A stretch of DNA of 64,000 nucleotides from Fragum whitleyi (taxonomy: Eukaryota; Mollusca; Bivalvia; Cardiida; Cardiidae). A program made the position numbers and the translations under genes. Below are positions 47,263-58,204 of the stretch, one piece after another. Below the pieces are notes generated by a model that did no database searches, was not told where the DNA came from, and saw nothing but the letters and a program-made list of their open reading frames with translations. The number at the start of each line of letters is the position of its first letter. Position 1 is the stretch's first letter. The stretch is taken from the NCBI GenBank assembly GCA_948146395.1, contig OX411559.1, positions 1,120,001 to 1,184,000 of the forward strand, written 5' to 3'.

Positions 47263-48581
47263 CTACAATACAGTTTGTAGGCATGGAAGTGTTTTTCTTC
47301 TCTTGGTGTATCTCTCTTGTAACGCGAGAACCATGTCATAACTCGCTTGTAAACGGGTACTTTGATTTTCTAGCCTCGTTTTGAGATCATTAAGCGTCTG
47401 GACAAGCATTTCCTTCCGGTTTGTTGGCGATAGTGAGCGGAAGAACATCAGCTGTTGACGACGAATTTGTTCCTCTTCGATTGCTTCCCGAATCTTCCGC
47501 TGTACGTAACATTTTTCTTCCCTTAATCGCGTGACCTTTTCGTCTAAACTTATTTCAATGTCCGCCAGTGATCGCGACCTTCTTTTCTTATTACACACAC
47601 AAGTTTGATCAAACGATTTTGACCTTGGCCTTTGGACTCGGCTACGATTTTCCTCCAAGAATCGGTAATCGAGAGTGAAATGTCGAGTAGCTGGATCATT
47701 ATCCCATTCAAGGTCAAGGTCGCTGGAAATACAAATATCGTCACGTGACGACATGCTGTCCGAGTCACGTGTTACGCTAGCATATCCGGTGTCAATGGAT
47801 TCCTGCATGTTTCTGTCTTCGTATCCAGTAAGATCAGCGTTACTAAGCGAATTCGAATTTTCAAGATTATCCTCCATTATTTCTTCAATGTCCGTAATGT
47901 AACCGTTTTCTATACTTTCGTCTTTAATCTTACTAGATAACCCATCATCTTCATGGAATGAATCTGCCATCGAGTCTTCGAAGGAAGTTTCCAAACTTAC
48001 TTTTCCATCGACACTTTCTTGTGAAGGTTCACAAAGATTAGCTTCATCTAGGAGTTCCTTAATCGACATGAACGTGGCATCACGCGGAAAGTCCGATGTT
48101 TCAAGTAATTCATCAACACGCTCTTCGTACTCAAAATCAATGTCACATTTTACGGTGCTCAGAAATTCAATTGTTTCAACAACGGGCGATGTGCAAGTTG
48201 AACCGTCCGTGTCGTATTTAAGAAACTCTGTAAATGAGAAACGCTTTTTTGAAACATTGTCTGAATCTTTGATGATGTTGATTGTCATTTGTTCTGCAGA
48301 ATTTCTATTAGGTCCGGTGATTTGAATAACCTCTGCTGTAATGCTAGTGGGTATATTGGAAAACTTACTGTTTTCGTCTTCCCCGAGAGAATCACCCTCG
48401 AGTTCTGCTATCTTAACTAGGCCGTGAAAACTGGAGCATTTTGAACGCACTGGACCGTAAACCTCGGACGGGTTATACGTCCAATGAAATCCGTTCGTTT
48501 CGTCACGGGGGAAGTTTAATGGGCAGGACTTGGTAGATCCAAGAAACTCGGAGGATGAGTACAGTAGTGACTCCGTTGGGT
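47263..48581 (-). CDS. Coiled-coil protein gene, terminal coding exon
   Basis: Residues 159-597, 1319 bases with no stop until 47263. Composition is unlike the surrounding DNA: GC is clearly higher and CpG occurs throughout. Several Ser-acidic motifs (DSMADSFHEDDGLSS, DSDSMSSRDD) look like kinase-type acidic patches. The C-terminus KRRKTLPCLQTVL follows the coiled coil. A possible poly(A) signal (AATAAA on this strand) lies near 46962. Confidence 0.82.
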
Positions 48582-51500
48582 CTGAAATAACAAGAAAAAA
48601 AATGTTATGATATTTTATAAAGATGAACATTTAGTGAGTGATCAAATGTTCAGTTCTTCTTTAGAGGTATAAAAAGATATTTCGGTTCTCATTTAATTTT
48701 TTGAATATATAATGTTAATCATACCCTGTCAACCAAGTCCTAGAAAAAACAAAAACACAAAAGAAAATAAATTCTTGAATTTGATTTTGTATATCGAATA
48801 AAGTTTAATTTAATACTTGTTATATATCTGTTCGATTTTGATATTTTGCTCGACTTCTTTAAAAATTGAAGGAAATGGAAGTTAAGATATATCAAATATG
48901 CACATTTAAAGTGTTACCACTCGGGAAAAAATCATGATAATATGGGAAAACACTTATTAATATGCATATTTCAGCGTAACAAAATCCTTAAATCATTGAA
49001 CTCAGTCTAGCGTCGCGTATATGAGTAAATATTTGATGTGAAAATTACCAATGGCACATTCACATACTAAAATACTACATATGAAATCCACCTCACAAAA
49101 ACGGTACAAAAATACCAGAACAAAATGACTATGTGCCATGGTTTGAACACAAGAGTGATTTGGTATAATTTGAATCGTTGACATTTTAGACTAGTACTTG
49201 CTATTAGTTTCGGCGTACAATGATAAAAAAAATGACAATTTATTATACAGTTAACAACATCATAAAATTGACAAGGTGAACGACTTTGGAATGATTTAGG
49301 AATGAAATTGATTGAGTGTGTGAATGAAATTAAAGGGAGGTAAACAAAAATCGCTAATTTGTTCGGGATGAACAAAAAGACGAATTTTTTATTTGATGGT
49401 GCATGTAGACTCCATGCCAGTAATTTGATCTTTAAATAGCCTGATAAAAAATATTATTTCACACGATTTCAATTGTTTATCCCCTTTTTCACAGACATGG
49501 TAAGATCCCAAAATATGTCTGCAATACTAAATCGTAAAATATTTTGGGTCGAATATCTAGAAAAGGTTAAAATATTGCAAAGACGTTCATTGATTTTTAA
49601 CCTTAGTTATATAAATACACGTAGTTAAAAAAAACATTGATTTCCAAATTTCGTTATGTTTCAGTTCTCTATATCAAAGTGGGACAAAATATGATTGTTC
49701 AATTATTGTTTGTCAATATTTAATTAAGTGGTGTCAGTGTCATTGTATTTCCGATATTCTGACATTTTCCTGATGGACCGTGAGTTTTATCTGCCCTACG
49801 TTCAGGATGACAAAACGGTGAATATTGTTTTCTAATTTTACCCCGCTTTGCACCCAAGTGCATGTGCAAAGCTGGGTATAATTGGAAAACAGTTTGCACC
49901 GTCGTGTGATCCTGAACGCAAGGCTGGTAACTGGCAAGAAAATGATGATCGGATCGAGATAATTATAAGGGCTTACTTCTAGACCAGCCCTTCGTTCAGG
50001 TGAAAACGTTAGCGAAACGCTGTCGAAATGATACCTCGCTTTGCACGTATGTGCACGTGCAAAGCGGAGTATCAACTCAAAACGCTCGCGAAACGTTTTT
50101 ACATCCTTAACACGTGGCAGTTTGCTATTATTGCATGATGCAGACTTAAGCAACACGTCTGAAATGAAGCTTATTTGATGTTTTATGTATTTGCGTTCTG
50201 TAAAATAAATAAGATAGAAGCTAAAAAAATGCGTTAAAGCTGCTCTTTCACAGATTTGGAAAATGGGATTTTTGAAAATTTTCTTAAAATAAATTGGAAG
50301 TAACGATCTCATCATGTTGAAGCCTTTAAAATAATGAGATTTAAGCTGGTAATGCATGGAAAGAAAGGTTGATATTCCTGAATTTAGCAAAATTCATTCT
50401 GAAAAAATAAAGCAACTACTAACGCATTAAAAATTATTCTTCAATTACGAGTCAACTATTTACGCCTGTGCATTCTACATGTTTGTCTTATTCAATCAAA
50501 GATTAAGGTAAAAGTATTTGACAGTTGGAAACTTCATATCAATTCATGCAAAAATAAAAGATTATTTGCGGAAAAGAAGGATTTTGAAATTTATAGACTG
50601 GAAATTAATAGACTGGATCCCTTACTGATCTTTCTGCTCCATAAAAATAAGTTTCAAATTTATTGAAATATGTTATTTTTAGTGCCAATGCAATTGGGCC
50701 ATTCTTTAACGTCTAAAAATACACACATTTCCAAATCAAAGAACAAGTTTTGTATTTTTTATGAAAAACTGTGAAAGAGCAGCCCTGGGCAGTCTTTGTG
50801 GACCGATGTAGACCTTTCAGATGTGTTCATCGTTGAATGTACACTTTACGGTCTTTGTTAAAATCACATTGTTTCATTTTAAAACCAATAAAGGAATATG
50901 AATGAATTGATTGATTGAATGGGGTTTACGCCGCTTTCAACATTATTTCAGTTATATCGCGGCGGCTGGAGCACCTATCAATGGATTCCTGGTATTTCTC
51001 ACGCCAGTACTACCATTACATCCTTTCCTAGCCTCCAGCTGCTATCTCACATAGGTCTACGATCATCGACCCATTGGTGAGAGACAAAAAGTTGGAAAGA
51101 ATGAGTGCCGCCGTCGGGGATCGAACCCGGGACCTCTAGTTTGATAGTCCGACGCGCTACCAACTGCGCTATGACGGCGGCTGAATATGAATGAAGGAAT
51201 ACCTACCGGTTGGTGAAGGACTCGGTGTTGTTCTAGGGGATGGAAGCCATGGGTTTGTTTTGATTCTCGTTCGAACCCTTGGAATGGTATTAGGAGTCCC
51301 AACCGACATGTCACTTCCGGTCAATTCATCCTCGGGGCCCCGAACACATACCCAGGTACCCGGATGATCCGAGGACCCGCCATCGGTACACTTAATACAC
51401 TGGCAGACATTTCCGACTTCTATTTTTAGCTCCGGAAGTGGATAAGTTCTGTACCGAGAGTGTCCGACTATCCCATTCTGGGAGGGTATAATTTGCTGGG

Positions 51501-51681
51501 ACAAATGATTGTGGTCTGCACCAAAATTGTCGTAGTAACCTTGGTAACCCGACTTGGAGTAATTAAAGTTCTTGTCTAGACCGATATCCCGAGGGAAGTC
51601 CGGATTACATAACTTGGATTTCTTTTTCTTCTTATGCTTTAGTTTTGGGAAAAGTTTGAATTCAAAATGGCGGAACTTCAT
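47263..51681 (-). CDS. Uncharacterised acidic/coiled-coil protein, two coding exons
   Basis: Exons 51681-51207 and 48581-47263 join in phase 1 (G|AC gives Asp159) into 597 residues. The donor is ACCG|GTAGGT and the acceptor follows TTATTTCAG. Met1 is preceded in frame by TAA two codons upstream, and an acceptor-like TCAG sits near 51717, so an untranslated first exon probably lies at higher coordinates. The N-terminus is strongly basic (KLKHKKKKKSK), residues 90-110 hold Cys pairs, and 120-158 is Thr/Pro/Ser-rich. Residues about 230-450 are acidic and Ser-rich, probably disordered. A basic RRSRSLADIEISLDEKVTRL stretch leads into a coiled coil of about 85 residues near the C-terminus. There are no membrane segments. 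The coiled coil faintly resembles the Shroom ASD2 layout (KL..LRE.K then P..DL..RL), but this is too weak to name it. I do not recognise the family. Confidence 0.8.
48660..49240. other. Gene 2 intron, unassigned part
   Basis: AT-rich intron sequence without recognised repeats up to the half MITE at 49246. Confidence 0.4.
49246..49384 (+). mobile_element. Family A MITE, left third
   Basis: TA-CAGTTAACAACATCATAAAATTG to 'gggatgaacaaaaagacg'; the rest is absent. In the intron of gene 2. Confidence 0.78.
49791..49926. mobile_element. Family B MITE in gene 2 intron
   Basis: 'ctgccctacgttcaggatgacaaaacgg' faces 'gtttgcaccgtcgtgtgatcctgaacgc'. Confidence 0.85.
49983..50118. mobile_element. Family B MITE, gcgaaacg subfamily, in gene 2 intron
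   Basis: Both arms carry the 'acg..gcgaaacg..' variant ('gaaaacgttagcgaaacgctg' and 'cgctcgcgaaacgttttt') instead of the 'acggtgcaaacagtttgcc' form. Confidence 0.82.
50237..50788. mobile_element. Possible ~550-bp TIR element in gene 2 intron
   Basis: 'agctgctctttcacag' at 50239 faces 'ctgtgaaagagcagcc' at 50771. 'atttggaaa' motifs also face each other just inside. No transposase frame. Single copy in the window. Confidence 0.5.
50915..51182 (-). mobile_element. SINE type 2 next to gene 2 splice donor
   Basis: Full-length reverse copy with a head close to the family consensus ('cgctaccaactgcgctatgacggcgg'). Its 5' end is about 25 bases from the donor of coding exon 1 of the coiled-coil gene, inside the intron. 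Confidence 0.85.
51207..51681 (-). CDS. Coiled-coil protein gene, coding exon 1
   Basis: Residues 1-158: FEFKLFPKLKHKKKKKSK, then a Tyr/Gly/Asn-rich part, then CQCIKCTDGG and a Pro/Thr tail ending SPSPT. The open frame continues past the donor for a few codons into a reversed SINE starting near 51182, which shows the SINE landed within about 25 bases of the splice site. Confidence 0.75.
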
Positions 51682-51741
51682 TTTTTACCACTAGAACTGC
51701 CAGTTCCTGATCTCACCTGAAAAGATAGATAAATAATCGTG

Positions 51742-51905
51742 TTAAGGTAGTGGAACCGTAATAGTTCCGCAACATTTCGGAATCCGTGAACTTTCACAAT
51801 GTGGACCGAGGTTTCCTAATGAAAATCATTAGGAAACCTCGGTTAACACTGTTAAATTCAATACTTACAAAATGTTGTGGAACTTTTATGGGTCCACTAC
51901 CTTTC
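51742..51905. mobile_element. Family D MITE upstream of gene 2 coding exon 1
   Basis: 'TTAAGGTAGTGGAACCGTAATAG' faces 'gggtccactacctt'; the centre 'ggtttcctaatgaaaatcattaggaaacc' is a perfect palindrome. About 60 bases from the first start codon, in the presumed 5' intron. Confidence 0.85.
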
Positions 51906-54280
51906 AGAATTTATTTGAATTGACATGTTCTTCGAGAAATAAGATTATAGAAGCTATAATTTTTACCATAATTTCTTATTTAGAAAGGTACCTAGCTCAT
52001 TAATAAAGATAACATAAAAAATTCATGTCAAAATAGCTTATTTCTAATGTTACCTGTTGAAATTCAAGCTGTCGTAATTGCTGAATAACGTGATTTTTTG
52101 TAGTTTTTTTTTTTTTTTTTTTTTTCGACCTACAACGATTGTTTACACAATGAGTATTTACGCAATACATTTCTTAAAAAATAGCTTTTTTAAAAATAAA
52201 TATCGGTTGCTTAGTGCCGTTGAATTATAAGAAACGAAATTATTTTTTTCCGTATGATAAGTACCGCAAATCGTCAGTGCAATAGCAAAACTCCGTAACT
52301 ACAGCTTGTTTTAAGCTGAAATAATGACATTTTCAAATACACAAATATAATAAGAATCTGAATCGTTCAAAGAAAGTCGTAATTTTACAAAGTTCAGTAC
52401 TGTAGGCATTTATCGAATTACGAGAGGGATGTAAATTACATGAAGTTTATGAGAATCAAAACTGGAATAAATCAAAGTGCTGTCAGCACTGTAAATCGTA
52501 CATCATTGAGAGGCTGGGATAGTGCAATAGTTCGCCAATCAAAGGGCTCAAATTTAGACAATAAGAGTTGGTAAAATCTTTAAATTTGTGAGTTTTTTGT
52601 CTTAACAATCCATCTTTTCGAGGACATCGCCAGCTCATCCAACCTCATGGGTCCGATTTTGAAAGTTTGCTGATTCGATAGCCCTCTGCTAGTCTAAATT
52701 ATTTCTTAGCAGATTTTTACGTTGTTATAATGAGCACGCGCCAAGCTAAAAGATTGTTAATATTATTCCTCTCTCTATAGAGTTTAAAAGCCTGTTTAGC
52801 AACAAACATTTTTCATTAAACTATTTACAATTTTGATTACCAACATGTTTGTATTTCAAGCATTGGGTTTTCCCAAATACTGTAAATGCATTTTCCCTCA
52901 AGAAACACGTGAAATCGCCAACTATGCTATTTATATCTTTGGTTTCTGACCAATCGATTAAATCTAGCTGCACTCTATGATTATTCATGGGGAAATTCAA
53001 ATGGCAGCCCGGGAGTCGCGTGAGATGATGTAATAATCTAAAATTGACTGTAATATGCATGCGCAAAAAGGACATTCATGTGAACGGAGTTACCCACTGG
53101 TGGTAGTAAACAAACTTCACATTTACCGCTACAATAATTAATCAACTATGAAATATCGTCATCCCATTAAGAAATGTGATAAACTCGTGCAAAATACTCT
53201 GTAGAGAATATTTATTTTTTTTTGTAATCGAATTGTTGTGCACTATTCTCGCCGCCATTTTGGAACCCAAGTAACACCGGCCTGACCCAGGATCAGAAGC
53301 GTCGAGGTTGAAAGGTTACAATGACATCACTAGTGTCGAAACCGAGGCCGTTCTGATGGAAACCCGGTTAACTCGGGTCGAAACCGAGTCCGATATGAAC
53401 TTACCCCTATATCAGTTTATCGTATGTTTTTGCCGGTTTATTTGTTGTTGAATAATTTTTCTTCATACTCAAATTTGAATTTAATGAAAATAGGATTGGA
53501 GCGTGATCAGAGTGCTCATTGAAATCAAATATTTCAAAATTACAAAATTATTTCTATTTGTTAACACATGCGAAAAAAAAGTAAACTTCCCACGCTCCCT
53601 GTTTGAGTGCAGACGACTATTGACTAATGACAAACAAGTTAATTGACACATTTCGAGCAGACGATGTCCATCTGAATTTACACGTGGTCTGAATTTACGC
53701 GTGGGTTTTGACCGAGTGATAATCATAACAGAATTTGATTGGTTGTCAGCCCTACAACTGGTAAATGACCGTTCGAGAAAGTTCAGAGCAGTAATATTGT
53801 AAGTGCTACAAATTAATTATACAGTTAACCTATTGTACGTTTCAACTCCTTTACTCAACCGAAAATCTTGTTATAAACACTGAAAATACTAACTGGTAAT
53901 TTCTAAAAGCGAAAATTACATCAAATTTTGTATTAGCCTCTTCTCTATTTGTCGAAAAGTAAATAAGGTATAAACAAAGTTTGTAGATTGTGACTGAAAA
54001 GGCCGTTTCTTCGGTGTTTGAAAACACATAATTTGGTTTGAACACGTTGCTCAGAAGATAATGGTAAAAATGTACTGGGTCAAACAGGCTGGATTTCTGA
54101 AAAACGGTAGATATAAATCTACTGCTTCGCAGTACGATTTAAAAATATGGAAGCAAATACTTCTCATTTATCATTCTGTCATATTGATGTTTGACATGCG
54201 TGACGTCAGGGTAGAAATGAGTCAAAATGCGGGGAGTTAATCATTTGTACAGACGATTGCGTTTTAGATTGGTACGTGAG
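51906..54280. other. Upstream region of gene 2, no exon recognised
   Basis: Contains a T-run of about 22 near 52108. A 5' untranslated exon and promoter of gene 2 may lie here but cannot be placed. CpG-containing stretches occur at 53265-53400 ('gtcgaaaccgag' twice). Confidence 0.35.
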
Positions 54281-54540
54281 CCGCCGTCATAGCGCAGTTA
54301 GTAGCGCGTCGGAATGTCAAATTAGAGGTCCTGTGTTCGATCACCGACGGCGGCACTCATTCTTGCCGACTATTTGTCTGCCATCAATGGATCGATAATC
54401 GTAAACCTATGTGAGATAGTAGCCGAACGCTAGGAAAGAATGTAATGGCAGAACTGGCGTAAGAAATACCAGGAATTCATTGTTATTTGCGATATAACTG
54501 AACATTTGTTGAAAGCGGCGTAAAACCCCCAATTCCAGTC
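54281..54540 (+). mobile_element. tRNA-headed SINE, type 2
   Basis: Head 'gccgccgtcatagcgcagtta', B box 'gttcgatcacc', body 'tatgtgagatagtagcc', tail 'gcggcgtaaaaccccc'. The A/B box region is nearly intact. Confidence 0.82.
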
Positions 54541-54804
54541 GATTGGTACGTAAAAGTTACACCTGCGATAAAAGGAGAAATTATCAATAAATCATTACAC
54601 TTGAGTTAAGAATGACGTGAAATAGATGCTCGTCTCAGCCAAGTTTATTTCGATTCAAAATCAAGGTAACAAATAATTTCTTTCACTCGAGCTATTTTTT
54701 TAAAAAAAGTTATCAAATATGCATAAAACAATGGCATATGTTTTATTATAAGTCGTTGTCAGATCTTGGGAAGACTCAAACTATCTAATACATAAAGGAC
54801 CATC

Positions 54805-55149
54805 GTCCATTCAAAGGAGGTAATACTATATAGCTGATTTCGTCCGAATTGGACGAAATGACAGATATTGTATTACCTCCCTTCAAGAAAATTTAAGTAC
54901 TTTTTTGTTTGTCTCTTCGCGAACCAATCAGACGCTTGGAAATCCACAAATAAGAAGAAAATAGCGCAATAATTAAAGCAACGTGAATGAATTGTTGATT
55001 GTTTCAAACCAGTTCCAAGCGTTTTTGAAGAATTGTATATCTTTTTTTTTTCAACTGTTTTATTGATTGCTTGGAATGAATTAATGGAGCGCCGATTTCA
55101 AATGGTTTTGATCGAGATGAATGTCAACTTCACGATATTATTAACAGTA
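54805..55149 (+). mobile_element. Family A MITE, left-truncated
   Basis: Central inverted pair 'gctgatttcgtccgaattggacgaaatgacagata', right end 'gtcaacttcacgatattattaACAG-TA'. Confidence 0.75.
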
Positions 55150-55154
55150 TGACA

Positions 55155-55465
55155 AGGTTAAAATTCTCCCTGTTCCAATTCTGAATTCTTTTGTCAATAC
55201 CCCTTCGTCATTTTCAATTTTCATGTATGTTGTACAAAAGTCTCCCTGTTCTAATACTAAATTCAGTTTGTAAATGTCTCATCATCATTTTCAATTTTCA
55301 TGTTTGTTGTACAAAAGTCTCCCTGTTCTAATACTAAATTCAGTTTGTAAATGTCCCATCATCATTTTCAATTTTCATGTTTGTTGTACAAAAGTCTCCC
55401 TGTTCTAATACTAAATTCAGTTTGTAAATGTCCCATCATCATTTTCAATTTTCATGTTCAGTGTT
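55155..55465 (+). repeat. 77-bp minisatellite, about four copies
   Basis: 'tgtacaaaagtctccctgtt' recurs at 55231, 55308 and 55385, exactly 77 bases apart. The last three units are nearly identical; the first is diverged. Confidence 0.92.
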
Positions 55466-55698
55466 CTTGGTGTTTTATGATACAACTCATACAATATTCC
55501 CCTGTAATACTGAGTCATATGAACTCAATATATATGAAATGAGTGAATATTCTGTGATACCTGATGGAAGAAAATCGTTTATTTTAGTAGTCCGGTATCA
55601 ATTCAGCCGATCGTTATTTTGTATTTAGGCCGTCTCTATGGCAGGAAATAAATAAAATGCTGGATGTTAGTTCATCTGACAAAATTTGTAGATTAACT

Positions 55699-55831
55699 GT
55701 CCTGCGTTCAGCATGACAAAATGGTACAAAATGTTTGCCAATTTTACCCAGCTTTGCACGCAAGTGCACGTGCAAAGCCGGGTAAAAATGGCAAGCAGTT
55801 TGCACCGTTTTGTCATCCTGAACGCAGGGCT
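55699..55831. mobile_element. Family B MITE, well preserved
   Basis: 'gtcctgcgttcagcatgac' faces 'gtcatcctgaacgcagggc'; core 'agctttgcacgcaagtgcacgtgcaaagc'. Inner arms pair almost fully. Confidence 0.9.
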
Positions 55832-56333
55832 TTTCTAGCAGATTCATGTCGATGATAATTTGGTTGAGGGACAATACTTTTGTTCAATTTATATTAAATT
55901 GGACTTTATGTTTCAAAGTTAGCCTTCCTGACTTTTCTATCCCCTTTTCTGCACGTTCCTATTTGCAGTAAGCACTTTCTTATGCTATGAGGTTAACGAC
56001 ACTTTAAGAATTGTCACAGTCATAAAGTGACATTTCGCAACTGGCTGCTCTACGAACTCTCGATTTCTTTCTAAATACATTTATTTAACTTTTTCAAACT
56101 GTATGGTTTGCTTTGAGGACTTGCTTCCCTAGCATGCTAAATGTATGCAACCAAAAGTTATCTGAGAGTTTGAGAATTTCTGAGAAATGTTGTCAATATC
56201 TTTGTGGGCAATTTAACGAGAAGTGAACAGTTAAATATCGATAACCCGTGCTGTAACATGTCATTATCGGTTACATAATATCCCTCTGAACTGTTCTCCG
56301 TGAGTCACATTTAACTCTTTCCTGTCAAGGAAC

Positions 56334-56470
56334 CAGCCCTGCGTTCAGGATGAAGAAAACATTGCAAACTGTTTGCCAATTATACCCCGCTTTGCACGCA
56401 AGTGAACGTGCAAAGCGGGGTATAATTTGTAAACAGTTTGCAATGTTTTCGTCATTCAGAACGCAGGGCA
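56334..56470. mobile_element. Family B MITE, 'gaaaacattgcaaac' arm variant
   Basis: Both arms carry 'gaaaacattgcaaac' where most copies have 'caaaacggtgcaaac'. Preceded by 'ttaactctttcc' and followed by 'gaatgttacc', as in the next copy. Confidence 0.9.
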
Positions 56471-56548
56471 GAATGTTACCGTCGTGTGAGTTTATAATAG
56501 AGCAAATAGTGTTGAGGAGAAGAACTTAACTCTTTCCAGTGATGAAAC

Positions 56549-56665
56549 CAGCCCTGAGTTCAGGATCAGCAAACGGTGCAAACAGATTTCCAAGTAAGCT
56601 TGTGTGCAAAGCGAGGTATAATTGGAAAACTGTTTTCACCGTTTGCTGATCCTAAACGCAGGGCT
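56549..56665. mobile_element. Family B MITE, 'ggatcagcaaacggtg' arm variant
   Basis: Both arms carry 'ggatcagcaaacggtg' where most copies have 'ggatgacaaaacggtg'. The left core arm is shortened. It shares its immediate flanks with the copy at 56334. Confidence 0.88.
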
Positions 56666-57214
56666 GAATGTTACCTCTTATATAGTGACTTTAATATGGA
56701 CCTAATTTTTGGAAGAGAAGAACATAACCTCCCTTTTAGGTTTATACTAAAGAACATATTCTTTACTAAATTAAGTTAAGACATTGCTAGTAAAAAGCCA
56801 TTTGCCACCTCAACCCACCCTCCATCCGAAAATACGACGAAGAGAAAAAATGAAAGTACTGATGGTGGACGTTTCTGGTGGCATACTAGAGTGATTCCTC
56901 CATTTGTGGAGAAAATAGAAATTTTACATGTAAAATTACGATAAAAGGAAAATGACCTGACCCAGGTTCGCATCTTGCTTCAGATATACGTTTCTCAACA
57001 TATATCGTCGATCGTCAACAACGTCCTTTAATTACAAGGTGTCGATAACTTTCGGGATTATTCCCGGTGTAGTTTAAACAGTGATTCCCCGATCCATTTG
57101 TTATAAAAGGAAAGAAATGACAATTAGATGATCTAGGTTATTATTCTTATTTTGTAATGCTAATCAGTTCTCTGTAATCTCATTATTAAAATTATGGTGT
57201 TATCTGCTTAAACT

Positions 57215-58200
57215 AGAAAGCTATGAATGGCTTGGGTCGCTCCACAGACCAGATTTTTAGATATTTGGGATTCTTCTGATGTTGAAAATGATTTTCAGAG
57301 TTTCCACTATATAACATATAGAGAAAAGACCTCCGATAATAAAAAAACAACATATATTTCATCCAATGACAATAATTTTGGCTACATGATAAAGGGGTCG
57401 CCCAAGGATCATACCAATGAAGTTTGATTAATATCTACCCATAACATTCTGAAAAAATGATTTTCAAAGATTACGAAAATAACATATTGAGAAATTACCT
57501 CTGCCAATAAAATACATGTTTTTCATCCGAATCACAGTAATTTTTGGTAGACTCATAAAGGGTTACTCAAAAAGATCATTCCGGTGAAATTTGGTTGAAA
57601 ACCATCAGTTACATTTTGAGAAAATGGTTTTCAAAGTTTCCACTAAATAACATATAGAGAAATGACCTCCGCCCTTTAAGATAATTATTTTTCATCTGAT
57701 CACAATAATTTCTGGTAGCCTGATAAAGGATCACTATAGTATCATTCGAGTGAAATTTGGTTGAAAACCATCAGTTACATTCTGAGAAAATGATTTTCAA
57801 AGTTTCGACTAAATAACATATAGAAAAATGACCTCCGCCCATGAAATACATATTTTTCAACCGATCACAATAATTTTTTATAGACTGATAAAAGGTCACT
57901 CAAGGATCATTCACGTAAAATTTAATTGGTATCCATCAATTAGAACCTGAGAAAACCCACTTTTAACCATATTTGGAAATAAGCCATGCCCATTAAATCC
58001 ATGTTTGTCATTGGATCTAAATTTCTTAAGTTTGAAAGAGGATCACCCTAGGATCATTCCTGTGAAGTTTGATTGAAATTCATCCAGTAGTTTCTGAGGA
58101 GAAGATTTTTAAAGAATAAGTTTACGACCGGACGCACGAACGGACGACGGACACAATGCCATGACAATAGCCCCAGTGGCCTTCGGCCAGTGGAGATAAA
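57215..58200 (-). mobile_element. Long element, reverse relative of 6.4-kb type
   Basis: Left end 'ctatgaatggcttgggtcgctccac', right end 'ggacacaatgccatgac..ccagtggccttcggccagtgg'. Five or so ~160-base units with 'ataacatatagagaaa.gacctccgcc' and 'ggatcattc.agtgaaatttg'. Confidence 0.78.
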
Positions 58201-58204
58201 AATT

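Noticed and set aside
49740..50390. 216-codon minus-strand open frame
   Set aside because: It reads through two family-B palindromes (LILRFARAHTCKARYHF and similar) and AT-rich intron; the same peptide motifs recur wherever the MITE occurs.
29963..54350. Candidate tRNA genes with A and B boxes
   Set aside because: Each is the head of a ~270-bp SINE with a shared body, and cloverleaf pairing is incomplete. None stands alone as a tRNA.
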